From Oryzomicrobium terrae (GTDB lineage: Bacteria > Pseudomonadota > Gammaproteobacteria > Burkholderiales > Rhodocyclaceae): a stretch of DNA of 64,000 nucleotides. Numbering within the stretch: position 1 is the stretch's first letter; the number at the start of each line of letters is the position of its first letter. Of this stretch, positions 36,563 through 44,980 are shown in pieces. Location: positions 1,984,001 to 2,048,000 of the forward strand of contig NZ_CP022579.1 of the NCBI RefSeq assembly GCF_008274805.1, given 5' to 3'. The position numbers and the translations under genes are program-made. The notes under the pieces are model-generated. The model was not told the origin of the DNA. It saw only the letters and a list, made by a program, of their open reading frames with translations, and did not search any database.

Positions 36563-36623
36563 TTTGTGGGGCCGCGACAGTCCGAGTCACCGGAGCCACC
36601 GGAGTCACCGGACTGTCACAAAC
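36563..36623. repeat. Stem-loop with 9-bp tandem repeat in its loop
   Basis: GACAGTCCG at 36576-36584 pairs with CGGACTGTC at 36609-36617, extended by GTTTGTG / CACAAAC outside. Between them lie three 9-base units, GAGTCACCG, GAGCCACCG, GAGTCACCG (36584-36610). It sits just before the terminator after the ETF-quinone oxidoreductase gene. Confidence 0.75.
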
Positions 36624-36636
36624 CTGCAATACAATC

Positions 36637-36662
36637 GCCGTCCTCTCGAGGACGGCTTTTTT
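36637..36662 (+). terminator. Terminator ending one base before the porin start codon
   Basis: GCCGTCCTC and GAGGACGGC form a 9-base stem with a minimal loop, followed by six T at 36657-36662; the porin ATG begins at 36663. The only Shine-Dalgarno candidate for the porin, GAGGA at 36648-36652, is the 3' arm of this stem. Confidence 0.8.
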
Positions 36663-38066
36663 ATGAAGATTTTTCCGGCACATCTTTCGCGGCGGCGCCC
36701 GATCCGCTTGATTCTCGCCGCCCCCGCCCTGCTGCTCGGCCTGGCCGCCCTGCATGCTGGCCCGTCCTTCGCCGAGGGTGCGCCGGTAGTCCAGCCGACG
36801 CCGGAAAGCGGTAGCGCCACCATGCCCGAGGCCTGGAACGCCTATTTCCAGACCACCTACATCTGGCAGAAGAAGCGCCATTTCTCGGCCCCCTACTCCG
36901 GCCCCCACAGCCTGCGCACCGACGGGGAAAAGAGCTACTCGTTCACCGCCACCGCCTTTCTCGGCCTGCGCCTGTGGCCGGGCGCCGAGGTCTACTACAA
37001 CCCGGAAGTCTCCCAGGGCGTGCCGCTTTCCGAATTGCTCGGCCTGGGCGGCATGACCAACGGCGAAATGGCACGCACCGCCGGGCCGACCCTGACCGGC
37101 TACAACGCCCGGGCTTTCCTGCGCCAGACCATCAACCTCGGTGGCGAAACCGCCGGGGTGGCCTCGAGCGCCAACCAGCTGGCCGGCAACGTCACCGCCC
37201 GGCGCCTGGTGGTCACCGCCGGCAAGGTGGCGGTCGGCGACATCTTCGACGAGAACCGCTACGCCCACGACTCGCGCAGCGACTTCATGAACTGGTCGAT
37301 CATCGCTCACGGCGCCTACGACTTCGCCGCCGACGCCCGGGGCTACACGGTGGGGTTTGCCGCCGAGTACTTCGACCCGGCCGGCTGGGCCTTGCGCGCC
37401 GGGCGCTTCGCCATGCCCCGGGAATCGAACGGCCTGCCCCTGGACCACAGCCTGATCACCCAGCACGGCGATCAGGTGGAGCTGGAGATCAACCACGAGC
37501 TGCTCGGCCGCACCGGCACCGTCAAGTTTCTCGCCTTCCGCAACAAGGCCAACATGGGCAGCTTCCGCGACGCCCTGAACCTGGCCGCCGGCAGCGGCAA
37601 CGCCCCGGACCTGGCCCAGACCCGGGAAGCGCGCATCAAGACCGGCTTCGGCATCAACATCGAGCAGCCGATCAGCGACGACGCCGGGGTGTTCTTCCGC
37701 GGCAGCCGGGCCGACGGCAAGTCGGAAACCTACGCCTTCACCGAGATCGACAATTCCATCTCCGGCGGCGTGGTGCTCCAGGGCAACCGCTGGGGCCGGG
37801 CCGACGACCGCATCGGCGTGGCCCTGGCGCGCAACGGGCTGTCCCGCGACCGGCGCGACTACCTGGCCGCCGGCGGCCTGGGCTTCTTCCTCGGCGACGG
37901 GCGCCTCAACTATCGGCCCGAGCAGATCCTGGAAACCTTCTACGCCGCCCAGCTGTGCAAGGGCTTCGCCGTCAGCCTCAACTACCAGCACATCCGCAAC
38001 CCGGCCTACAACGCCGACCGGGGCCCGGTGAACGTGGCGGCGATCCGCCTCCACGCGGAATACTGA
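36663..38066 (+). CDS. Carbohydrate-selective porin, OprB family
   Basis: 467 residues. A positively charged start and hydrophobic signal (RLILAAPALLLGLAALHAGPSFA) are followed by an OprB-type barrel: AWNAYFQTTYIWQKKRHFSAPYSGPHSL, FTATAFLGLRLWPGAEVYYNPEVSQGVPLS, GDIFDENRYAHDSRSDFMNWSI, and a C-terminal strand ending AAIRLHAEY with the aromatic last residue expected for outer-membrane proteins. Such porins pass sugars or other small polar solutes. The start at 36663 is fixed by the signal peptide even though it directly abuts a terminator hairpin, which may sequester its ribosome binding site. Confidence 0.85.
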   Translation: MKIFPAHLSRRRPIRLILAAPALLLGLAALHAGPSFAEGAPVVQPTPESGSATMPEAWNAYFQTTYIWQKKRHFSAPYSGPHSLRTDGEKSYSFTATAFLGLRLWPGAEVYYNPEVSQGVPLSELLGLGGMTNGEMARTAGPTLTGYNARAFLRQTINLGGETAGVASSANQLAGNVTARRLVVTAGKVAVGDIFDENRYAHDSRSDFMNWSIIAHGAYDFAADARGYTVGFAAEYFDPAGWALRAGRFAMPRESNGLPLDHSLITQHGDQVELEINHELLGRTGTVKFLAFRNKANMGSFRDALNLAAGSGNAPDLAQTREARIKTGFGINIEQPISDDAGVFFRGSRADGKSETYAFTEIDNSISGGVVLQGNRWGRADDRIGVALARNGLSRDRRDYLAAGGLGFFLGDGRLNYRPEQILETFYAAQLCKGFAVSLNYQHIRNPAYNADRGPVNVAAIRLHAEY

Positions 38067-38160
38067 GGAATACCGAGCCCCGAGGACCGGGCGCCCCGCG
38101 CGGGAAAACGCACGCATAGGGGGCGCAGAAAGCGGCGTTCCGTGAAATCACCCTCGCCAA

Positions 38161-38257
38161 ACCCCGCGCCAGTCCTTGCGTTCCAGGCATGCCTTGCCGA
38201 GATTGGCTACTGGCGCGGCGTTTCACGGGTACCCCGTGGAGAATGGCGTCCCACCTA
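38161..38257. repeat. REP-like element, copy A
   Basis: CCGCGCCAGT at 38164-38173 and ACTGGCGCGG at 38209-38218 are perfect 10-base inverted arms. Outside them CCGTGAAA (38140-38147) pairs with TTTCACGG (38221-38228). The sequence from 38161 to 38257 is nearly the same as copy B at 40460, including ACCCCGTGGAGAATGGCG. Confidence 0.85.
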
Positions 38258-38348
38258 GGGTTTCAGCCATCACGACCGCACAAAACGGGGAAATAGCCAG
38301 ATAGCCGGATCGCTGCCGCAGGCCGGCACCCGCCCCACGGGGCGGCCT

Positions 38349-38383
38349 GCCCATCGCTGCCCATCGCTGCCCATCGCTGCCCA
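38349..38383. repeat. Tandem repeat of GCCCATCGCT, three copies plus a part
   Basis: Three exact 10-base units followed by GCCCA lie between copy A of the REP-like element and the yheS stop. The function is unknown. Confidence 0.85.
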
Positions 38384-38520
38384 AATCGGCGCCCAAGACA
38401 GAGCGAAGTAGCGGAGTGGCGCCAAACCCGGCGGCGCAAGCCCCGTCAGTCGTCATCCGTCGCAGCCGCCGGAGGGCGGACGCAACGGGGCGGCCCACCT
38501 TCCCGGCGCCCCGACAAACC

Positions 38521-40188
38521 TCAATGCCGCGTCTGTGCCGCCTCTTCCCGGGCGCGCTTGGCCTCGTCGAGCAGGTAGCGCTGGTAGTCCTCCAGGTCGC
38601 CGTCGAAGGGCCCGACGCCGCCCCGGGAGACCAGCCAGAATTCGTCGCACACGGCGCGCAGCAGGGCCCGGTCGTGGCTGACCAGCATCACCGTGCCTTC
38701 GAACTCGTTGAGGGCGACGCCGAGGGCTTCCCGGGTGGCCAGGTCCAGGTGGTTGGTCGGTTCGTCGAGGAGCAGCAGGTTGGGCCGCTGCCACACCAGC
38801 ATGCACAGCACCAGGCGGGCCTTTTCGCCGCCGCTCATGGTGCCCACGGCCTGCTTGACCATGTCGCCGCTGAAATTGAAGGTGCCAAGGAAGTTGCGCA
38901 GTTCCTGCTCGCGCCCGGCCACCGGGCCACGGCCGGCGGCGATGGCTTCCTTGGCGAGGCGGGTCATGTGCTCCAGGGGCGTGTCTTGCGGCCGCAGCAC
39001 GTCCAGTTCCTGCTGGGCGAAGTAGCCGATGTTGAGGCCCTTGCCCTCGGTGACCTCGCCGCTGATCGGTTGCAGGGCCCGGGCGATGGTCTTCACCAGC
39101 GTCGATTTGCCCTGGCCGTTGGCGCCGAGGATGCCGATGCGCTGGCCGGCGTGCACCGAGCGGTTAATGCCGCGCACGATCACCGTCGGCGGCGTGCCGG
39201 CCGGGGCGTCGTCCGGCGGCGGGTAGCCGATTGTGGTGTCGATCATCGACAGCATGGGGTTGGGCAGGTTGTCCGGCTCCTGGAATTCGAAGGTGAATTC
39301 GGCGTCGGCCAGCACCGGGGCGATCTTCTCCATGCGCTCCAGGGCCTTGACCCGGCTCTGGGCCTGCTTGGCCTTGCTGGCCTTGGCCTTGAAGCGATTG
39401 ATGAAGGATTGCAGATGGGCGATCTTGTCCGCCTGGCGGGCCATGGCGGCCTGCTGCAGCACCATCTGCTCGGCGCGCATGTCCTCGAACTTGCTGTAGT
39501 TGCCGCCGTAGCGCACCAGCTTGGCGTTGTCGATGTGCAGGGTGACCTGGGTGATGGCGTCGAGGAATTCCCGGTCGTGGCTGATCATGATCAGGGTGCC
39601 CGGGTAGCGCTTCAGCCAGGCTTCCAGCCAGACCAGGGCGTCCAGGTCCAGGTGGTTGGTCGGTTCGTCGAGCAGCAGGATGTCCGACGGGCACATCAGG
39701 GCCCGGGCCAGTTGCAGGCGCATCCGCCAGCCGCCGGAAAAGCTGTCCACCGGGTTGTTCAGCTCCGAGACCTTGAAGCCCAGGCCGAGGATGAGGGACT
39801 GGGCGCGGGATTCGGCGTCGTTCTCGCCGGCGTCGTAGAGGGCCATGTAGGCCTCGGCCATGCGCATGCCATCCTCGCTGGCCTCGGCGGCCTGGACCTC
39901 GTTGCGGGCGGCGAGCAGGGTGGTGTCGCCGTCGATGACGAAGTCGGTGGCGCCCTGGTCGGTTTCCGGCATGTCCTGGGCCACCTGGGCCATGCGCCAC
40001 TGGCGCGGGATGGCGTAGTCGCCGCCGTCCTCGTGCAGGGTGCCGTTGAGCAGGGCGAACAGGGTCGATTTGCCGGCGCCGTTGCGCCCGACCAGGCCGA
40101 CCTTCTCGCCCGGGTTGAGGACGACGGAGGCCTTGTCCAGCACCACTTTGGAGCCGCGGCGCAGGGTGACGTTCTTGAGGGTGATCAT
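38521..40188 (-). CDS. yheS: ABC-F family ATPase YheS-like
   Basis: 555 residues with two ABC domains and no membrane segments. The first Walker A is GRNGAGKST at 34-42 with signature FSGGWRMRL; the second has GANGQGKST and signature MSGGEKARLVL. Both Walker B regions read LLLLDEPTNHLDL. ABC-F proteins bind the ribosomal E site and relieve stalled translation. The N-terminal text parallels E. coli YheS throughout (MITLKNVTLRRGSKVVLDKA), but the protein ends soon after PFDGDLEDYQRYLLDEAKR and lacks the coiled-coil tail of about 80 residues in E. coli YheS. It is flanked on both sides by REP-like copies. Confidence 0.9.
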   Translation of the reverse strand: MITLKNVTLRRGSKVVLDKASVVLNPGEKVGLVGRNGAGKSTLFALLNGTLHEDGGDYAIPRQWRMAQVAQDMPETDQGATDFVIDGDTTLLAARNEVQAAEASEDGMRMAEAYMALYDAGENDAESRAQSLILGLGFKVSELNNPVDSFSGGWRMRLQLARALMCPSDILLLDEPTNHLDLDALVWLEAWLKRYPGTLIMISHDREFLDAITQVTLHIDNAKLVRYGGNYSKFEDMRAEQMVLQQAAMARQADKIAHLQSFINRFKAKASKAKQAQSRVKALERMEKIAPVLADAEFTFEFQEPDNLPNPMLSMIDTTIGYPPPDDAPAGTPPTVIVRGINRSVHAGQRIGILGANGQGKSTLVKTIARALQPISGEVTEGKGLNIGYFAQQELDVLRPQDTPLEHMTRLAKEAIAAGRGPVAGREQELRNFLGTFNFSGDMVKQAVGTMSGGEKARLVLCMLVWQRPNLLLLDEPTNHLDLATREALGVALNEFEGTVMLVSHDRALLRAVCDEFWLVSRGGVGPFDGDLEDYQRYLLDEAKRAREEAAQTRH

Positions 40189-40690
40189 GAGCGGAACATT
40201 CGGGAAGGCCGAGCATGATAGCCACCTTGGCCCGCCCAGTCCCGCGCGGCGTCGATAAACACGCTTTTTTGCCGCCGCAGCGTTTGATTGCACGGCCCCG
40301 GCAGGCCAGGCTGGACAGGTGCGAACGCTGGCCCGCGCGCCCTTGCCGGTCACTCCCCAAGGCCGCGTTCACCGCCCTGTTCAGGAGGCCCCCACTAACC
40401 ACGGCCGCTGGCACCGCTTTCCGGGCAAACATGCGGCCCGGGCCACATGCCACGACCGAACCCCGCGCCAGTCCTTGATCTCCAGGCATACCCCGTGAAG
40501 ATCGGCCACTGGCGCGGCGTTCCATGGGCACCCCGTGGAGAATGGCGCCCCGCCTTGCGATTAGGGCGATGCCCTTGCGGATTCCCAGTTGCAAATTCTG
40601 GGCCGCAGCTAGGTGCGTGCCGCGTGCCGCCTCCCGCTCCTCGTCTGCCGGCGGAGTCGCACAGCCCCCCGCCAGCCCCGTGACCGCGCC
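40189..40690. other. Intergenic region between yheS and the SRPBCC gene
   Basis: 502 bases between two minus-strand genes. The yheS promoter should lie in its left part. The REP-like copy B occupies about 40460-40555. The rest is GC-rich without a supported gene or terminator. Confidence 0.55.
40460..40555. repeat. REP-like element, copy B
   Basis: CCGCGCCAGT at 40463-40472 and ACTGGCGCGG at 40508-40517 form perfect 10-base arms around a 35-base loop, as in copy A. The loop start CCTTGATCTCC continues the 21-base match to tamB. Confidence 0.85.
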
Positions 40691-41167
40691 CTACCCTTCG
40701 TCCGGAATCTCCGGCTCCACCAGCTGGGCGAGCTGCTGCAAGGATTCCTGCCAGCCCAGGTAGCACATCTCGGCGGGAATCACGGCCGGCACGCCGGCCT
40801 GCTCGATCGTCACCTCGGTGCCGCAGAGCACCGCCCGCAGATCGACGGTCACCGTCATCTCCCCGGGCAGGTTGGGATCGTCGAAGTGGTCGGTGTAGCG
40901 CACCCGGGTGGGGGGCGTCAGCTCCACATAGCGGCCGGCGAAGGAATGGCGCTTGCCGCTGCCAAAATTGGTGAACGACATGCGGTAGCCGCCGCCGACC
41001 CGGGCATCCATGTCGTGCACCTGGCCGGTGAAACCGTGGGGCGGCAGCCACTTGGCCATGGCGTCGGGATCGAGAAAGGCCCGATAGATGCGCTCGGGTG
41101 GGGCGCGCAGCACCCGGTGCAGGCGGATGGTGCTGGTGGCGTTGCTGGCATTGCTGGGGGTAGGCAT
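40691..41167 (-). CDS. SRPBCC/AHSA1-like domain protein
   Basis: 158 residues of one START-like (SRPBCC) domain. ATSTIRLHRVLRAPPERIYRAFLDPDAMAKWLPPHGF and GRYVELTPPTRVRYTDHF are the Aha1-type signature found in many small stress-related or ligand-binding proteins. The ligand is not predictable. The start at 41167 has GGAG nine bases upstream; the longer open frame above it has no domain homology. It stands just beyond the 3' end of the resorcinol-type operon but is separated from it by 269 bases and probably has its own promoter. Confidence 0.85.
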   Translation of the reverse strand: MPTPSNASNATSTIRLHRVLRAPPERIYRAFLDPDAMAKWLPPHGFTGQVHDMDARVGGGYRMSFTNFGSGKRHSFAGRYVELTPPTRVRYTDHFDDPNLPGEMTVTVDLRAVLCGTEVTIEQAGVPAVIPAEMCYLGWQESLQQLAQLVEPEIPDEG

Positions 41168-41436
41168 GGGCGTTTCTCCGTCGAGGAAGCGCGGGATGCG
41201 CCGCCAGGTGGGGTAAGAACCTTGGACGCGGCGCACGGACCTGCCGTTCGAAGTAAACGGGAACCCGCCAGATCAGGGTAGACGTCCCCATCCGATGAGG
41301 GAATACGGCGTGGCAGCAGCCCCCCCACACCCGGTTCACGCGGCCCACCCGGATCCTGCGGAGCCCTGTCGCCTGTTGCCCAGCCGATTGCTCCACCCGC
41401 TGCCCCGCCCAGCGGCACGAACGCAGGCAGACGCCA

Positions 41437-42231
41437 TCAGTCGGAAAAACCGCCTTCCAGGCCTGCGGGCCCCCAGCGCAGCAGGGCCAGGGCCGGATTG
41501 GCCAGATCGGTGGCGCGCAGCGGACGGAACGTGCACACCGCCGGCAGGGGCACGGCGCAGGCAGCCGCGATGTCCTCCACTCCGCCCTCCACTCCCCCAC
41601 CCTCCCGGCCCTTGCCTGCCGATGCCGCACCCTCAGCACCGGACAGGGCCTCCAGGCGCAGCCACAGGCTATTGGGCTCGGGCAACTCGTCCACCCGCCC
41701 CCACAGCACCCCGGCGGCAGGTGCCCCGGCGCAGGCCAAGGCCAGGCTCTGCAGCGGATCGGCGCTGGCGACGAAGCTGCCGTCGCCCTGCCAGCCCAGG
41801 GCGCGGGCCAGGGCGGCGAGCAGCTGGCTGGGCAGGGTCTGCATGAAGGTGAAGGGCAGCACCCAACCCTCGGCAAACTGGTCGAGGCCGGCGCCGATGG
41901 CGGCGGCGCTGCCGCGCACGCTGCTGACCCGCAGCCGGGCAGCGGGCGGCAGCGGGGCATACAACTGGGCACACAGTAGGGCGGACGGGCTGCTGGGCGT
42001 GCCGATAGGCGGATTGGCGGTCGAATCGGCCGACCCGACGCCCCCCCGGGCCGCCACATCGGCCATGCAGTCGAGGGCGCCGTAGAGGGCCAGTTCGGTC
42101 CACGTTCCGAGGCGGCGCGGGCGCTGGCCCAGGCGGGCCACCAGGCGCGCGTGCCAGTCTTCCGGCAGGCCGCAGCTGCGGCCGGTGATCTGCCATAGCC
42201 GGTGGCGCGGTGCGGGGGGATGAGCGCTCAT
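41437..42231 (-). CDS. Ketosynthase-fold protein, chain-length-factor-like
   Basis: 264 residues. The arrangement ELALYGALDCMADVA, then VSSVRGSAAAIGAGLDQFAEGWVLPFTFMQTLPSQLLAALARALG and SFVASADPLQSLALACAG resembles the truncated thiolase-fold proteins (Ketoacyl-synt_2) that accompany aryl-polyene and resorcinol ketosynthases. I see no standard Cys-His-His triad, so a structural or chain-length role with the neighbouring ketosynthase is inferred. Its ATG overlaps the ketosynthase stop (ATGA), so the two are translationally coupled. It is the last gene of the nine-gene operon. Confidence 0.6.
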   Translation of the reverse strand: MSAHPPAPRHRLWQITGRSCGLPEDWHARLVARLGQRPRRLGTWTELALYGALDCMADVAARGGVGSADSTANPPIGTPSSPSALLCAQLYAPLPPAARLRVSSVRGSAAAIGAGLDQFAEGWVLPFTFMQTLPSQLLAALARALGWQGDGSFVASADPLQSLALACAGAPAAGVLWGRVDELPEPNSLWLRLEALSGAEGAASAGKGREGGGVEGGVEDIAAACAVPLPAVCTFRPLRATDLANPALALLRWGPAGLEGGFSD

Positions 42232-43511
42232 TGCGCCGCCTCCTTGTCGCCCCGCTCGTCCCGCTCGTCCTGCTCGTCCAATTGATCCAGCACCAGGGCG
42301 GCGTGACCGCCGCCAAAGCCGAGGATCAGGGCCAGCACGTGGCGCGGCGGCGTGGCCGGGGGCGTGGCGCCGTCGGCCAGGGCGACGCCCCGGGCGGCTA
42401 GTTCGGGGTCGATGGGCCAGTCCCGGGGCGGCCGCACGCCCGCTTCCAGGCAGGCCGTGAGCAACGCCAGCTCGGCGGCGCCGGAGGCGCCCAGGGTGTG
42501 GCCCAGGGCGGCCTTGAGGGACACCAGGGGCGGCAGGGGGGCAAAGCGCTCGGTCAGCACGGCGGCCTCCACCGCGTCGTTGCCCGGGCTGCCGGCCGCC
42601 TGAACCTTGATCAGGCCGATGTCGGCGGCCTTACGGCCAGCCTCGGCCAGGGCCGTGTCGATGGCGCGCTCGATGGCCGGAGCCACGGCGCCGGCCGGAT
42701 CGCTGCCATCCACCACCCCGGCCAGGCCGGAAACCGCCCAGCGGGTGGCGGCCGTGGCATGGCGGGTCAGGTACAGGGCGGCCACCGCCTCCCCCAGCAC
42801 CAGGCCGTTGCGCGCGGCGCCGAAGGGCCGCGCCCCATCCGGCGAGAGCAACTGCATGGCGGCAAAGCCGGCCAGGGTGAAACGGTTGGGCAGTTCGACC
42901 CCGAGCACCAGGGCCGACGCCCAGGGGCCATTGACGAGCAGGTCCCGGGCGGCGGCCAAAGCGTTCATCGCAGAGGTGCACGCCGTGGCCACGGCAAACA
43001 CCGGCCCCCGCCAGTCGAGCCAGGCGGCGATGCGCTGGGCGAATTCGTGGCAATCAGTGTCCGGTCGCGCGGCCAGGCCCTCCACGGCACCGACGTTGCT
43101 CGACGACGAGGCGACGAACAGGGGGCCGTCGCGGCCCTGGGGGCCGGCCTCGGCCACGGCCTGGCGCACCAGGCGGCGGGCCCGGGCGTACCAGGCGGCA
43201 TCGCCGTCCCGGACATCGGCCGGGTCGGCCGGATCGGTGCAATCGGCAGGACGGGTGGAATCGACCGGAAAATCGGCCGAAAAATCGATCGGATCGTCAG
43301 GAATGGCCCGGTAGGGCCAGACCTGGGCATCGCTCCCCTCCCCCAGTGCGATGTGCGCCGTGGCGCCCGGGCGGCCGGCGGCCAGGGTCGCCAGGGCTTC
43401 GGCCAGGTTAGCGCCCAGGGACGACACCAGCCCGCGCCCGGCGATGTACAGGGGCGCCGGAGCCATGCTCGCAGGGGCGGCGGACAGGGCAGAGGTGGCG
43501 GAAGCCGGCAT
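42228..43511 (-). CDS. FabF/KAS-II-like ketosynthase with altered active site
   Basis: 427 residues. The catalytic Cys is Cys178 in VATACTSAMNALAAA, and Lys333 and His338 are in SLKAALGHTLGASG. At the position of the first catalytic His (normally in HGTxTxxND) the chain reads KVQAAGSPGND, so Gln304 replaces His. The C-terminal gate LGFGGGHAAL is intact. The enzyme probably extends or condenses acyl-ACP chains with the adjacent carrier protein; whether it condenses or only holds chains is open. The first ATG with a nearby purine-rich site is at 43511, 13 bases after the ACP gene; a further ATG at 43466 is closer to the fold's beginning. Confidence 0.82.
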   Translation of the reverse strand: MPASATSALSAAPASMAPAPLYIAGRGLVSSLGANLAEALATLAAGRPGATAHIALGEGSDAQVWPYRAIPDDPIDFSADFPVDSTRPADCTDPADPADVRDGDAAWYARARRLVRQAVAEAGPQGRDGPLFVASSSSNVGAVEGLAARPDTDCHEFAQRIAAWLDWRGPVFAVATACTSAMNALAAARDLLVNGPWASALVLGVELPNRFTLAGFAAMQLLSPDGARPFGAARNGLVLGEAVAALYLTRHATAATRWAVSGLAGVVDGSDPAGAVAPAIERAIDTALAEAGRKAADIGLIKVQAAGSPGNDAVEAAVLTERFAPLPPLVSLKAALGHTLGASGAAELALLTACLEAGVRPPRDWPIDPELAARGVALADGATPPATPPRHVLALILGFGGGHAALVLDQLDEQDERDERGDKEAAQ

Positions 43512-43524
43512 ATCCCGCTGTCCC

Positions 43525-43806
43525 TCAGGCCAGGCTGGGCTCGGCGGCGGCAAGGCGTTCGGCGAGGTGCTCGGCCAGGGTGGCGAGGCAGGCCAGGGCG
43601 CGGCGGGTTTCCTTGCTGTCGGCCATACGCACGCCGTAGCGGCGCTGGATCGCCATGGAAATCTGCAGAGCATCGAGGGAATCCAGCTGGAGGCGGGATT
43701 CGGGGCCGAACAGGATTTCGTCCGGGGCGATGCCGCCAGCCGGCTCGGCCTTGTCGGCGGCATCGAGCACCAGGGTTTTCAGTTCAGGGATCAAGGCAGC
43801 AGTCAT
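43525..43806 (-). CDS. Acyl carrier protein
   Basis: 93 residues, with the phosphopantetheine attachment Ser43 in LQLDSLDALQISMAIQRRYGV, the usual DSL motif. Size and helix pattern fit a stand-alone carrier protein such as those of aryl-polyene or DarC type. Its ATG overlaps the stop of the ABC permease gene (ATGA), tying carrier expression to the transporter. It would carry the acyl chains handled by the ketosynthases and by the BtrH-like protein of this operon. Confidence 0.9.
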   Translation of the reverse strand: MTAALIPELKTLVLDAADKAEPAGGIAPDEILFGPESRLQLDSLDALQISMAIQRRYGVRMADSKETRRALACLATLAEHLAERLAAAEPSLA

Positions 43807-44978
43807 GACACGGTTTTCCGGCTGAAGAGAAAGCGCGCGGCCAGCAGCATGGCCGCGGCAAAAAGGGCCAGACGGCCGGTCTGGGGCAGCACCTGGACCA
43901 GGCCGCCGCCGCGCACCAGCGCTTCCACCAGCCCGTCCAGGGCCCAGTTCATGGGGGACAGGGCGGCCACCCGCTGCATCGCCGCGGGCATGATGAAGGT
44001 GGGCACCATGATGCCGCCCACCGCTGCCATGAGGATATTGATGACCGGGCCGATGGCGTTGGCCTGGGCATGGCTGCGCACCAGGCAGGCGACGCACAGG
44101 GCCAGGCCCACCGCCGCCGCGCTCACCGCCGCCAGGATGGTGGTCAGGGCGGCGATGCTGACCCCGGCCAGGGACAGGCCATCGCCCCCCAGCAGTGGCA
44201 TCAGCCAGACGCCCACGGCCAGCATCAGCAGGGCCTGGACGGCATTCACGGCGAAATAGGGAATAGCCTTGGCCGCCACCTGGATGCCATCCGGCACCCC
44301 CAGGGCGGACAGGCGCAGCAGGGTGCCGTCGGCCCGCTCCTGCACCAGCAGGTTGGCCATGGCCGCCACTACGAAGAACATGCCGAAGATCAGCCAGGCC
44401 GGGACGCTGTGCTGCACCGCGGTGAGGCGCCCGCTCCTGCCGGCCTCGCCCGCTGCGCCGCCACGCTCGGTGGCGATGAAGCGGTCGATCTCCGCCGCCC
44501 CGGCCGGGGCCAGGCCCATGAAGCGCTCCATCAGGAACTGGGCGCGCACCTCCCCCACCAGGGCCGCCACCTGGGCGGCGGTGACGCGCTGCACGCCTCC
44601 GTCCAGGCCGGGCTCGGTGACCAGGCGCAGGGGCGGCGCCGCCGGCGCCTGGGGGGCGGCCACGGTGGCGGAAAAATCGTCCTCCACGACCAACACATAC
44701 TTCAGCCGGTTGCCCGCCAGGGCGGCGCGCCAGTTCTCGGGCAGGGGCCGGGGCTGACCATGGCGTTCGGCCCAGCGGTCGACGAACACCGTGGCGGCAG
44801 CGCCCCGGTCGGCCTGGACGATGGCGTAGCCCAGGGTATCGGCGGGGGGGTTGTAGGCGTTCTTGAGGGCCAGGGACATGACCACGATGAACAGCAGGGG
44901 CATCAGGAACAGGGCCCCCAGGCCGTGCAGGTCGCGGCTCAGGGCGAGGAATTCCTTGCGGATCAGGGCGGCGAGCAT
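43803..44978 (-). CDS. ABC-2 type transporter permease
   Basis: 391 residues. One membrane helix near the N-terminus (LGALFLMPLLFIVVMSLAL), a large extracytoplasmic loop of about 160 residues, then five helices from LIFGMFFVVAAMANLLVQE to ALFAAAMLLAARFLF. This is the ABC-2 exporter arrangement with an extended periplasmic domain. It starts two bases after the ATPase stop, so the two form one transporter. By position it should export the operon's lipid or resorcinol product or place it in the membrane. Confidence 0.88.
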   Translation of the reverse strand: MLAALIRKEFLALSRDLHGLGALFLMPLLFIVVMSLALKNAYNPPADTLGYAIVQADRGAAATVFVDRWAERHGQPRPLPENWRAALAGNRLKYVLVVEDDFSATVAAPQAPAAPPLRLVTEPGLDGGVQRVTAAQVAALVGEVRAQFLMERFMGLAPAGAAEIDRFIATERGGAAGEAGRSGRLTAVQHSVPAWLIFGMFFVVAAMANLLVQERADGTLLRLSALGVPDGIQVAAKAIPYFAVNAVQALLMLAVGVWLMPLLGGDGLSLAGVSIAALTTILAAVSAAAVGLALCVACLVRSHAQANAIGPVINILMAAVGGIMVPTFIMPAAMQRVAALSPMNWALDGLVEALVRGGGLVQVLPQTGRLALFAAAMLLAARFLFSRKTVS

Positions 44979-44980
44979 GG

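Larger units (their letters stand above)
38067..38520. other. Intergenic region between porin and yheS
   Basis: 454 bases between convergent genes. It contains the REP-like element at 38161-38257 and the tandem repeat at 38349-38383. No T-tailed terminator and no credible gene. Confidence 0.6.

Noticed and set aside
36584-36610. Possible CRISPR-like array
   Set aside because: Only three contiguous 9-base units without spacers; this is a tandem repeat within a stem-loop. The same holds for the 10-base units at 38349. No cas genes are present.
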